Part shown: one piece after another, positions 47,878 to 56,543 of the stretch
How positions within the stretch are numbered: the stretch's first letter is position 1
Layout: every line of letters begins with the position of its first letter
DNA from: Microbacterium hydrocarbonoxydans
GTDB taxonomy: Bacteria; Actinomycetota; Actinomycetes; Actinomycetales; Microbacteriaceae
Assembly (NCBI RefSeq): GCF_000956475.1
Contig: NZ_JYJB01000010.1
Coordinates: 682,001 to 746,000, forward strand
Direction of reading: 5' to 3'
Length of the DNA: 64,000 nucleotides
Position numbers and translations under genes: made by a program
Notes under the pieces: model-generated
Databases searched by the model: none
What the model saw: the letters and a program-made list of their open reading frames with translations, nothing else
What the model was told of the DNA's origin: nothing

Positions 47878-49383
47878 GTGGCAAGCGCGAGGCCTGGTGC
47901 GGCGGTCAGCGACTGGATGGTCGCTGTGGCCGACGCGCTCCCCCACCCACGCCGACAGACCGCCCCCTACACCCTGGCGGAGGCGGTCTCCGAACTTGGC
48001 GCATACGCTCAGTCAACCGCACCATCCTCATGGACGAAGTCAAGAGCCGTGCTCGTGAACCGCGAGTCCCTACGTCACGAACTCACGGCGCAACGCGAAA
48101 CCCTGGGACCGCGACTCCGCAGCCACATCGACGCCTCGTTCGATGCAGTGCATCAAGAAGAGGACCGACAGAAGCAAGTTCTCGCATCATCCGAGTTCGT
48201 TGTCAGGTGGAGGTCGGAGGCAGCCATCACCTCGGCATTCGAAGACCTATGTGAGGAAGCAAAGAACCCAGCGGCAGGCAGCCTGCGATTGCGGCAACTG
48301 GCAGAACTCATCGCTTCACAACTTGGCGCAGAGGCGACATCTCACTTCTCACCCCTGCGGGACGCCGCAGACATGCTCGTCGCCTCGGAGAAGGAACTAT
48401 CGACGTGGAGGGACCTGAATCTTCCACAGCCGTTCGATGAGGCCGCGCGCGTGCGCCTAGCTCGCGAGATGCTCACCGCATCTCCGACCGGGAAAGCGGT
48501 CGTATGGGCCGTGTACTCACGTGCGACGGCATGGGGGATGCGCACAGACCTTGGCTCCGTCATCGTCCTGCGTCCGGAATGGGCGGTCCCGAACGCGTTC
48601 GACGACAACGGTGAGGATTTTCCTGAGCGAGACGAACTGCGCGAGATCCGCGAACAGGTTCGCTGGTTGAATGGCCTTCATCAGATGTCGACGGACCCGA
48701 ACTACCGTCTCGCTCTCGTGCGGGTTGAGCTTGGGGAACGCCACGCCGCCGGAGCCACCGAAGACGCTCGACGACTCATTCATGCTCTCCTCGCGGTACC
48801 GGTGACGTTGGGCGGGGTCGGCTGGCGCGACACCGGCACCTCCGCGCTACTGCTGGACGGGCGTGTGCGCACGCAGTCTGTCGGCCCAATCCGGGTTGAA
48901 CACCCAACGTTCGAAGATAGTTATGGGGTCGGAGCAACCGGCGAGATCCTCCATGAGATCGAGAGCCAGCTGGGCCCTGCTCTGCGCAACGCTCCCATGC
49001 CGGAACCTTTGATCGAGGTTCTGAACTGTCTCCGCGAAGCCCGGATGACAGATCACCGAGACGTGCGGTTCTACGGCGCGCGCCCAGTCAGTCCGCGGTT
49101 CGCAACGGCGCTCGAGGATCATGCGATGGAGCTCATTGCATCCGTGTTGGAGGTGCGCGCCGACCGCCTCGCTGAAGCCATGGAGCTGGGCTACGCCCAT
49201 CGGCTCGCAGGCCACCGAGTCTCGAGGTTGCTCTTGTCGCCGTTCGAACATAGTTGGGTTATCGAGCAACGCGAGCATCGCGAAGAGCTTGAGCGGGCCG
49301 TTCTCGTTACGACAACGGTCGGCACATCGTTAGCATCGCGAACATGGTCGCTCACCAAGAGCAGATACGCTCCCTCACGATGA
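47878..49383 (+). CDS. Large protein of unknown family, coupled to a HEPN-like gene
   Basis: About 501 residues, mostly helical, with no nuclease, helicase or Walker motif that I can see. Notable stretches are LRLRQLAELIASQLGAEA, TGKAVVWAVYSRATAWGMRT, ALVRVELGERHAAGATEDAR and the late ALEDHAMELIASVLEVRADRLAEAME. The chosen GTG follows GAGGA by 7 bases; an open frame starts 54 bases earlier. The TGA stop overlaps the next ATG (ATGA, 49380-49383). The following 117-residue protein reads like the missing C-terminus of a larger HEPN-type protein, so the pair may be a natural split or an old frameshift. Codon use is less GC-biased than in the core genes. Confidence 0.65.
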   Translation: MASARPGAAVSDWMVAVADALPHPRRQTAPYTLAEAVSELGAYAQSTAPSSWTKSRAVLVNRESLRHELTAQRETLGPRLRSHIDASFDAVHQEEDRQKQVLASSEFVVRWRSEAAITSAFEDLCEEAKNPAAGSLRLRQLAELIASQLGAEATSHFSPLRDAADMLVASEKELSTWRDLNLPQPFDEAARVRLAREMLTASPTGKAVVWAVYSRATAWGMRTDLGSVIVLRPEWAVPNAFDDNGEDFPERDELREIREQVRWLNGLHQMSTDPNYRLALVRVELGERHAAGATEDARRLIHALLAVPVTLGGVGWRDTGTSALLLDGRVRTQSVGPIRVEHPTFEDSYGVGATGEILHEIESQLGPALRNAPMPEPLIEVLNCLREARMTDHRDVRFYGARPVSPRFATALEDHAMELIASVLEVRADRLAEAMELGYAHRLAGHRVSRLLLSPFEHSWVIEQREHREELERAVLVTTTVGTSLASRTWSLTKSRYAPSR

Positions 49384-49733
49384 CGCCCTGTCAGCGGGCC
49401 GACTTCGAAGAGGGCATTCTCATATCCACCGACCCGACGCGAGAACAGCGTCTACTTCGTCAAGCGCGTGAGGACGCCGCGCTATTGCGCGCACGGCACC
49501 GTAGAGTCCGAAACGCGGTGAACCACGGACTGCCACTCGCGCCGGCCACGCTCGGAAGCGTGCGCGACTATGCCGAGAGCACCTCCCAACACTGCTTAGA
49601 CCTCGCGCTCACCTGGTTCAGCGGAACAGAATCAGGCTCGACTCTACTGAGCAAGGTGACCGACGAATGGTCGCGCCAAGTCGACCGCGCGAAGTATGGC
49701 GTCAGCTGGGCGGTACACGAGGAGAGCTCGTAA
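49380..49733 (+). CDS. HEPN-like protein (RNAVNH motif), putative RNase module
   Basis: A 117-residue helical protein. LLRARHRRVRNAVNHGLPLA contains R-N-A-V-N-H, which fits the Rx4-6H catalytic signature of HEPN ribonuclease domains, followed by LGSVRDYAESTSQHCLDLAL as the next helices. A HEPN dimer would be a metal-independent RNase. It begins at the ATGA overlap with the upstream 501-residue gene, so both are made together. HEPN domains are common in abortive-infection and toxin-antitoxin systems (known); activity here is inferred. Confidence 0.65.
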   Translation: MTPCQRADFEEGILISTDPTREQRLLRQAREDAALLRARHRRVRNAVNHGLPLAPATLGSVRDYAESTSQHCLDLALTWFSGTESGSTLLSKVTDEWSRQVDRAKYGVSWAVHEESS

Positions 49734-50049
49734 CTCCCTCGTCATCTCCAGCCGGTCAGCCCCTGTGTTGTTCGTGGCGCCACCCCGGACTGAAGCCGGC
49801 GGGAGATCCTCCGCGCCGTGGCGAGGACCGCCGGCCCGTACTCCGCTTGGTCAGAGCTGCCGTGCCGGGACGCACAACGCGGCCAGTGAACGGTTGAGTG
49901 AACGTGCTCGTCACGCCAACCACTCACGTGTCCTTCCACACCCGTGGTGTCGTCGGACGAGGTGCGCTCCTCGATGGTGCCGAGCGTCGACAGGAACTGA
50001 GACCTGCTCTGACCAACGGCGGCTGGAGTCCGGTCCCGCTAGCCATTAG

Positions 50050-50319
50050 TCACCCGCTCGACCGCGTTCCCCCACACCCAGCAACGAACGTCTGCTCCTC
50101 CGCCCGGAACTCCACGCCTGCAGCGAGCGGCGTGGACCGGACGAGCTTCGCATAGACGCGGATCGCCTCCAGCCCGAATCGCACCCAGGCACGTACAGGC
50201 ACGAACAGATACGGATAGATCGTGACGGGATGCTCGCGCAGACCAAGCTCGCGATCCGTCAATGACGGCAGCGGTCCGGCGCGGGCGGCGGCGAGGATCG
50301 CGCGGTGCTGCGCGCGCAT
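50050..50319 (-). CDS. Possible small protein or gene fragment, unknown
   Basis: An 89-residue reverse-strand frame: TDRELGLREHPVTIYPYLFV then VRAWVRFGLEAIRVYAKLVR and AAGVEFRAEEQTFVAGCGGT. The segment PYLFVPVRAWVRFG and the following strand pattern look like real protein, perhaps the remains of a small actinobacterial beta-protein, but the ends do not look family-like. No clear ribosome site. Low confidence. Confidence 0.3.
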   Translation of the reverse strand: MRAQHRAILAAARAGPLPSLTDRELGLREHPVTIYPYLFVPVRAWVRFGLEAIRVYAKLVRSTPLAAGVEFRAEEQTFVAGCGGTRSSG

Positions 50320-50397
50320 GTCCTAATACGCCGCCAACCTCTTGCTCGACCCCACGCCGGCTCCTCTTTCCGGCCTGAACTAACGTCTAGCAATATT

Positions 50398-50411
50398 CGA
50401 ACGTTTGTTCT
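50398..50411 (+). promoter_or_regulatory. LexA (SOS) box
   Basis: CGAACGTTTGTTCT matches the Gram-positive/actinobacterial SOS consensus GAAC-N4-GTTC, with both half-sites exact. A TACGGT -10 candidate overlaps its right end (50411-50416), and the next ATG lies at 50423, so LexA would block the promoter of a nearly leaderless gene. Confidence 0.75.
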
Positions 50412-50422
50412 ACGGTTAGTCC

Positions 50423-50779
50423 ATGCTCGCTGCCGCCGCTTCCCCTCCCGCCACCATATGGATGGTTGACGACATTCCCTCTCGGATGGTGCTCGCCGGG
50501 CGCCGTTGGCGGGTCTCCGATACCCCGACACGGTTGCTCAATTCGATCTGGTCCGCGCCGCACGAAAGACATCGCGGCCTGGACGGCTGGCCGTTTCAGG
50601 CGGGTAACGCGATGGTGTTCGATGTTTTCAAGGCCGAAGATGGCTGGCACGTACACCACAGCTACCACTGGTCACATACGTCGTCACGGACGAGTCGCAC
50701 ACCCATTGCCATTCGGCAAGCCGTACTGAGAATACGATGTCGCCATGCCAGAGAACCTCATCTCGACATCAGCCGATGA
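50423..50779 (+). CDS. SOS-controlled small protein (DUF6504-like), 3' end degenerate
   Basis: A 118-residue frame. Residues 13-85 look like the small DUF6504-type proteins that accompany dnaE2/imuB mutagenesis genes in actinobacteria: PSRMVLAGRRWRVSDTPTRL, then GLDGWPFQAG and MVFDVFKAEDGWHVHHSY. After residue 86 the sequence is arginine/serine-rich and unlike the family, so the original 3' end is probably lost. A LexA box 12 bases upstream supports damage induction. The frame overlaps the first 35 bases of the giant NTPase gene. Assignment from memory of the family, not verified. Confidence 0.6.
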   Translation: MLAAAASPPATIWMVDDIPSRMVLAGRRWRVSDTPTRLLNSIWSAPHERHRGLDGWPFQAGNAMVFDVFKAEDGWHVHHSYHWSHTSSRTSRTPIAIRQAVLRIRCRHAREPHLDISR

Positions 50780-53700
50780 TGACCGTGCCGACGGTGCGCC
50801 CCTCCGAACTGGGCAGACCCTGCGCTTGGGCAGCCTGGCGCCGATGTTCGATCCCTCTCGTCACCAGCTGTATTTCGACCTTCTCGAGCGGGCAATCGCT
50901 CACAACGGCAGTCGAAATATCGCGCTCACTGGTGCTTACGGGACTGGTAAGAGCAGCGTTCTTGAGCATCTCAAGGAACACCCCAGGTATCGGGATCAGA
51001 CCGTAACCCTCGCGCTCTCCACTATCGCTCCGCGGGGCGAACCTGACGATGACGATGCCGCGTCACCAACTTCACAGGTGAACCTGATTCAGAAGGAGAT
51101 CGTCAAGCAGCTCCTATACCGAACCGCAGTGCGAGAAGTTCCGCGAACGCGGTTCCACCGCGCGAGCGTGCCGCCCCGCTTCCGTGGACTGCGAAGCGCC
51201 CTAGTCATCGGGCTGAGCATTGCGTTGATCCTCTTCGCTCTTGGCCCACTGCATCCCCTAATCACCGGCTGGTTCGATGGGTGGTGGCGCCACGCTCTCG
51301 CGTATGCGGTAGCGACGACGCTCATCGTGGGCGCGACATGGCTTGCTGTCCTCGTCGTGCGCTCGCGACCGCTCATGAGCGCTTCGGTGAACGCGGCGAT
51401 TACGACCGTGACGCTGGCTAAGAAATCAGACACGTACTTCGACGCATATCTAGACGAGATCGTCTACTTCTTTGAGGCGACTGGGACGACGCTCGTACTC
51501 ATCGAGGACATCGACCGGTTCGAAGACGCCGAGATCTTCGACACCCTACGTGCGCTCAATAATCTGTTGAACGAGTCTCATCAGGTCAAGCGACGAATCG
51601 TCTTCGTCTACGCGATCCGCGACAGCGTGTTCGAGAAGATCGGCGCGGAAGTGCCCGAGATGGACGTTAGCGCGCAGCTCTCCGACCGCGCCAAGGAGGC
51701 ACTGAAGCGAGCCAGCCGCACCAAGTTCTTTGACGTGGTCATTCCTGTCGTGCCGTTCATCAGCCCCGACAACGCGCGAGACGTGATGTCGAAAGCGATG
51801 AAGAGTCCGGAGTTCAAGATCAAGCCGGCGTTGATCCGACTGGCCGCGAGGCACGTCGCCGACATGCGAATGATTCACAACGTTCGCAACGAGTTCGAGG
51901 TGTACCGCCAGGAACTCGTTGTCGCAAAGCGTGCCCTTCCGGACATCAACGACAACCTGGTCTTCGCCATTGTGCTGTTCAAGAACACACATCTGTCGGA
52001 CTACGAGAGCATCAGGCACCGCGAAAGCTCCTTAGACCACTTATACGTCGCATGGCGCGCTCTCGTCGCGCGAGCGCTTCCCCTGGCGACCAAACGACTC
52101 GCCGAGTATCGAACGGCTAGCCGTCCAACGCCGACCGCCGAAGAGCGAGCTCGCACCCTCGGAGAACGTCTTCATGTAATTCGGGAAGTCCTCGACGAAT
52201 CAGTTCCGGGCACCCTCACGGTGGCCTTGGACCCTGAGCTCGAGGACGTCATCACGACGCCATCCGGGTGGGCATCGGTCGCTGAGAACGACGAACTCGT
52301 GCTGAGCCTGAACCGCAGCAACGGTACATCGACGGCCCTCACATTCTCTACCGAGAGCTTGACGCGTCTCCTAGAAACACCCGTCAACCCGGCTGACTGG
52401 GCTACGCAGGACAGAAAGCTCGCGGAGAGCCAGGAGCGCCACCTCGTTGAAACAGTCGCACTGTTGCGGCATCACACTTGGGCGCAACTGCATGCACGAC
52501 CAGACTTGACGATCCCCGCTGACGAATTGAATCTCACAGCCGAGGAGGAAGCCCGCTTGCGGGTGATTCTAGGTGGAAGAACGGAAGCCAGCTTCGCAGA
52601 CCTTGTCTCCGCCATCTTGCTGTCCGAGATGTCACGTGAGCTCGTACGCGACGGGTACATTACGTCCCACTTTGCCCTGTACGCGTCGAACTACTACGGG
52701 AAGCATCTCAGCAAGGCCGCGCGGGAGTACATCTACCGATGCATCGGCCCCGGCGTGCCCGATACCAACTATCCGCTCAGCAAGCGCGACGTTCAGCAGA
52801 TTCTCCGTGAACAGAAGGCTGACAAGAACGACCGATCCGATCTCTTCAATGATGCGAGCGTCCTTAACATCGACTTCGTCGACTATCTGCTGCGGGAACG
52901 CCCCGCGGCAGCTGCTCGAGTAGGTCAGCAACTCGGACAGATGGGAGACGCGAGGCTTGAGTTCCTCGATGCCTACATGGCTCAGGGCGGTTCTCCCGGC
53001 CCGCTCCTCGCGACGATGGTTCCCCATTGGCGGGATGTAACCCACTATGCGGCGACATCGACTGCCATCGCCGACGACTCCCGCCTAGACATTCTCGATG
53101 CTGTGCTTGCAGAAATCCGGGAAGATAGTCAGGCGTCCAGCCCGCCCGTTGCAGCGTTCATCGCCGAGAACTATCGGCGGCTCACGAGCTTCTCGACTCC
53201 CGCCTCGACGGCACATGCTGCGTTCGTCGTCGGTCTGCTCGACGGTTACGGGATCCAGATCCCCGATCTGACTCCACTCTCGTCCGCCGCCCGGGACGCC
53301 GTGCTATCGCTCGGCCTGTTCCCCGTGACCATGGTCAACCTCCGCACCTTCGTGCCTAGCGGGAATATCGATCTCGCCACTCTACGTCGAACCAATCGCG
53401 ACCTCTACGACCACATTCTGCAAAACGTGGCAGACTACGCGGCTTTGGCGCAATCCAAGTCACAGTCCGTCGCGACGGTGAAAAACGTCGCGCAGCTCGT
53501 ATCGCTGATCCAAGACGTACACGCGGTGGACCCCGAGAAGCTCCCAGCGGTCTTCGCAGCGACGCTTCCGCTGCAGGTACCAGACCTCTCCGCGTTCGAG
53601 GTTGATGCCTGGCCTGAGATCGTTCGGGCCCAGAGGGTGGTGCCATCAGCGGTTAACGTCGCTGCGTACGTAGAGCAGTATGGTGTCGATGAACATCTCG

Positions 53701-54479
53701 CCAAGTTGCTGACCCCTCGCAAGATCTTGGAGCCCACGAACCTTGAGGCTGCGACGCGGGTAAAACTGGCGCATTCCATCCTGCAGGCGAAGGATGTCAT
53801 CCCCTCAACTCTCGCTCGTGTGCGCACCGTGTCGACGCTGGAAACCGGCAAGTTGGATCCGTCTTCCCTCACTCCCGAGAGCGGCGATCTCGTCGCGCGG
53901 CTTCTTACCGCGCGACTGTTGGAGGACGACGCGAGCGCGTTCGGCACCGCGCTTATGGTCGACTGGCCCACGCTCGAGCGAACCATCAAATCATCGAAGC
54001 AGTTCTCCAGCTTCGTTGCCCCAGCGATCTTGCCGGCTCGCTGGATCGCGTCGTTCTTGCGTAGCAGCATTCCGGGGCAGAAGGCCCGGAATGCCGTCGT
54101 CACCGGTCTCCCGTCACTTCTGACGACGGCGACCCGAGCCGAGGCGCGCGCAATCGCATCCGTGCTTGTATCCCAAGGATGGCGCCTTCGCCCCGCACGC
54201 ATAACAGCGCTGCATCAAGCAGGTGCCTGGCACGAGCAGATTGTGGCGCTCCTAGCTAACAGCGAGACGCTGGTCGACCTTGACGACGCTCGTCAGATCC
54301 TCATTGGCCTTGGAGGGGATTACGCTCGCGTTGCCAGCGGGGGTAGCGGAAGACCGAACTTCCCACACAACACCCCACATCACGAGGTCCTAAATCGGTT
54401 TGTAGGCAACACGGTCAAGCACGTTAGGGAAGAGAACTTCAAGCGTCTAGGAATCAGATACGTTGCGCGCCTACAGTAA
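50745..54479 (+). CDS. Giant membrane-inserted P-loop NTPase, YobI/KAP-like
   Basis: A 1244-residue protein. The Walker A motif GAYGTGKSS sits at 63-71, Walker B VLIEDIDRFED at 251-261, and an arginine-bearing strand RRIVFVYAIRDSVF follows. Two membrane spans (about 151-170 and 184-206) lie between Walker A and B, a layout known from KAP-type and YobI-type P-loop NTPases, whose members are predicted to act in conflict or stress responses. After about 400 the protein is a long helical repeat-like region without recognisable domains. Codon use is less GC-biased than in core genes. The promoter may be that of the SOS-box gene it overlaps. Best candidate in the window for an uncharacterised system. 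Confidence 0.85.
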   Translation: MPENLISTSADDDRADGAPLRTGQTLRLGSLAPMFDPSRHQLYFDLLERAIAHNGSRNIALTGAYGTGKSSVLEHLKEHPRYRDQTVTLALSTIAPRGEPDDDDAASPTSQVNLIQKEIVKQLLYRTAVREVPRTRFHRASVPPRFRGLRSALVIGLSIALILFALGPLHPLITGWFDGWWRHALAYAVATTLIVGATWLAVLVVRSRPLMSASVNAAITTVTLAKKSDTYFDAYLDEIVYFFEATGTTLVLIEDIDRFEDAEIFDTLRALNNLLNESHQVKRRIVFVYAIRDSVFEKIGAEVPEMDVSAQLSDRAKEALKRASRTKFFDVVIPVVPFISPDNARDVMSKAMKSPEFKIKPALIRLAARHVADMRMIHNVRNEFEVYRQELVVAKRALPDINDNLVFAIVLFKNTHLSDYESIRHRESSLDHLYVAWRALVARALPLATKRLAEYRTASRPTPTAEERARTLGERLHVIREVLDESVPGTLTVALDPELEDVITTPSGWASVAENDELVLSLNRSNGTSTALTFSTESLTRLLETPVNPADWATQDRKLAESQERHLVETVALLRHHTWAQLHARPDLTIPADELNLTAEEEARLRVILGGRTEASFADLVSAILLSEMSRELVRDGYITSHFALYASNYYGKHLSKAAREYIYRCIGPGVPDTNYPLSKRDVQQILREQKADKNDRSDLFNDASVLNIDFVDYLLRERPAAAARVGQQLGQMGDARLEFLDAYMAQGGSPGPLLATMVPHWRDVTHYAATSTAIADDSRLDILDAVLAEIREDSQASSPPVAAFIAENYRRLTSFSTPASTAHAAFVVGLLDGYGIQIPDLTPLSSAARDAVLSLGLFPVTMVNLRTFVPSGNIDLATLRRTNRDLYDHILQNVADYAALAQSKSQSVATVKNVAQLVSLIQDVHAVDPEKLPAVFAATLPLQVPDLSAFEVDAWPEIVRAQRVVPSAVNVAAYVEQYGVDEHLAKLLTPRKILEPTNLEAATRVKLAHSILQAKDVIPSTLARVRTVSTLETGKLDPSSLTPESGDLVARLLTARLLEDDASAFGTALMVDWPTLERTIKSSKQFSSFVAPAILPARWIASFLRSSIPGQKARNAVVTGLPSLLTTATRAEARAIASVLVSQGWRLRPARITALHQAGAWHEQIVALLANSETLVDLDDARQILIGLGGDYARVASGGSGRPNFPHNTPHHEVLNRFVGNTVKHVREENFKRLGIRYVARLQ

Positions 54480-54645
54480 CGCCAAGCCCACCAGCTCATA
54501 GCCCGCCAGCTTTCCGCACCACACGATTGATAGGGATCACCGTTGGCGAAGGCTCCTCGCGCGCTCGCGACGAAGTACGCGTACAGAGCCTGCTGGCGCG
54601 AATCGCGGTCGGCCTCGAGGTCGGCGATGCGCTGAACCGCGACGA

Positions 54646-55225
54646 GACAAGACCCGCACGGCTGCTGGACATGATCGAGGGACGCTCGAAGGCCGTGTTC
54701 AAGCAGTGGCTCGCCGGGCGGCCGAACCCGTAGCGGGACGGGAGCGAGCGCGTGGCGATGGACGGGTTCACCGGGTTCAAGACCGCCGCCACGGAAGAGC
54801 TCTCGACAGCGGTCGCCGTGATGGACCCGTTCCATGGCGTCCGCCTCGCCGGGGACGATCTCCTCACAGACACGCAGATCATGCGACTGCAGCCGCTGTT
54901 CGCCAGCGCATGATCGTCGCCGACCGCGAACCCGACAAGAAGCTCGGGAGACAGCTCATGCAGGCGGTGATCGACACCATGACCAACAACGTCCCAGCAA
55001 CGCTCGTCGACATCTGCAGGCTCGGCCGGACGTTGAAGCAGCGCGCCACCGACATCCTCGCGTTCTTCGACCGACCCGGCACCAGCAACGGACAAACTGA
55101 GGCCATCAACGGCCGCCTCGAGCACCTCCGCGGTTCAGCGCTCGGCTTCCGCAACTTCACGAACGGTGTCGCGAGATCCCTCGTCAAAGCCGGAGGATTC
55201 AGACCCCACCTACACTCTGGAACGC
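54646..55225 (+). pseudogene. ISL3-family transposase pseudogene
   Basis: Broken into frames by a stop (TAG at 54731) and a frameshift near 54911. The pieces read LLDMIEGRSKAVFKQWLAGR, then VAMDGFTGFKTAATEEL and VAVMDPFHGVRLAGD (DDE_Tnp_ISL3 catalytic Asp region), then FFDRPGTSNGQTEAINGRLE and LGFRNFTNGVARSL, the C-terminal ISL3 signature. A long internal part between the second Asp region and the C-terminal Glu region is missing. No inverted repeats were found at the edges. It marks former mobile element activity in the island. Confidence 0.88.
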
Positions 55226-55652
55226 GACGAGTCACTTTGCAGTGGCGTCTCTTTGCAAGCATTCAACTAGTTCACGCGCGGTGCACCGCGACGCCGCCCG
55301 TCACCCGTTACTGCAAGATCGATGGTGGCTCGGTGTAGTTCTCAGACCGTCAACGGGCAGCCACCACGGCGCGAACTCCGGGCAAGGTCACTCGACGACC
55401 GAACAGCTTGTCGAACCAACTCATCCCAACCCCTTTGCCTATATCGCCAGTCCCGGCACACATCATCATCGTGCCCGAGACGAGAGCGAGACGGAGCTTG
55501 TTGTCCTCGTCTGCGTGGCACATGAGGCGACGTGGCGCGCCCTCAGTGCTCCTCCGTCATGCGGGCCATCGAAGACGTCGTGCGGCTCGCTGCTGCGCCT
55601 GTGATGGAAACCCCAACCGGTGCATCATCACCAACGTGAGCAATCCCACTGT
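55226..55652. other. Region without recognisable genes
   Basis: About 430 bases between the transposase remnant and the HEPN-like fragment. A short reverse frame near 55430 begins MSWFDKLFGRRVTLPG but stops after 24 codons. I see no RNA gene, promoter or repeat. Confidence 0.5.
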
Positions 55653-55871
55653 CTACTGCTCAAGATCGAAGATGTTCGCGTCCCCTTCGAAATTGCTGGT
55701 GTGCGCCAACGCGTTGCGTGCACGCACTAGGTTTTTCACCCACAGGTTGACATCGTCGATGACCGTCGCCCGCGCAAACTCGTCCGGTGTTGAGGCGAGC
55801 TCACTGAGACGGTCCCGATACGTAGGTCCGTTGCGGATCTTCGCGCACAACCACGAGCGTTCCTCCTCGTC
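55653..55871 (-). pseudogene. HEPN-like C-terminal fragment (RNALAH motif)
   Basis: The last 72 codons of a reverse frame read SWLCAKIRNGPTYRDRLSEL, then DDVNLWVKNLVRARNALAHT and a stop. R-N-A-L-A-H fits the Rx4-6H HEPN signature, and the preceding YRDRL...W pattern resembles the N-terminal helices of ApeA-like HEPN proteins. The frame stays open up to 56009-56090, but the upstream part lacks similarity and runs toward ssrA, so the true 5' end is missing. Probably a truncated defence or toxin gene. Confidence 0.6.
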
Positions 55872-56042
55872 GTCCGCCGTAGGCCAGGCGTGCCCCTTCG
55901 CTGCTTCAGCTTCGCGTCGTCCCTCATGGCGAGACAGTACAGCACCGGGACCAGATTGAGCCTCGTTGTTAAGCCTCAATCTGGTCCCCAGCGGTAGCAA
56001 CTTCCGCATGTTTCCGCGGACTTTCAGTGTGACAACGGCTTG

Positions 56043-56412
56043 TGGTGGAGCTGGGGGGAATCGAACCCCCGTCCAACGCTGAGTCTCCACGCCTTCTCCG
56101 GGCGCAGTCTGTGCAGACGTTCTACTCGGCTCCGACCTTTGTCACAGACACCTAAGTCGACAAGCCCAGCCTGGCAAGAGTCCCGTGTGACGTCCAGACG
56201 CCGTCACACAGCAAGATTCCTAGATGACGCCAGGATCCGTATCGGAATCACATACGGCCTGACGGACTATCGGGCTCGCTTAGGCAGCGAGGGCGAAGTC
56301 AGTGCGCTTGGTTTCGGCACTTATTGTTTTGCAGGGAGCGTTCACGAGATAACCCTGCATCCTCGGCCCGCTTCTCGTGGATTCACAGGCGCTGTCGAAA
56401 CCGATCAGCCCC
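56043..56412 (-). ncRNA. ssrA: Transfer-messenger RNA (tmRNA)
   Basis: Reverse strand, about 370 nt including the encoded CCA. The 5' end GGGGCTGATCGGTTTCGACAG pairs with the 3' GATTCCCCCCAGCTCCACCA region to form the tRNA-like domain (TTCGA loop intact). The tag reading frame at 56280-56318 gives AETKRTDFALAA and a TAA stop, assuming the resume codon is GCC after ATAAGT. The 3' half is a frequent integration site for islands, and the accessory region abuts it. Confidence 0.95.
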
Positions 56413-56543
56413 GTGGTCCTTCTCTCGAAGGAGCCGCTGTCGCACTGTGGAATTGCCAATCGGATGCTGTGCACCCGAGCCTCACAGACTACAACGATTC
56501 GAGATGCTCCGCCATTCCCGCACCTCGGCGTAGAGTCGCCGTC

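Larger units (their letters stand above)
49734..50422. other. Accessory intergenic region, mostly without recognisable genes
   Basis: About 690 bases with no convincing intact gene. The only notable frame is reverse 50050-50319 (described separately). The rightmost 25 bases hold a LexA-type box and the promoter of the next gene. The rest appears to be decayed sequence; I see no repeats or RNA. Confidence 0.5.

Noticed and set aside
54480..54645. Inverted repeats bounding the ISL3-type element
   Set aside because: I could not find a matching terminal pair at either side of the transposase remnant, so no intact insertion sequence is reported.
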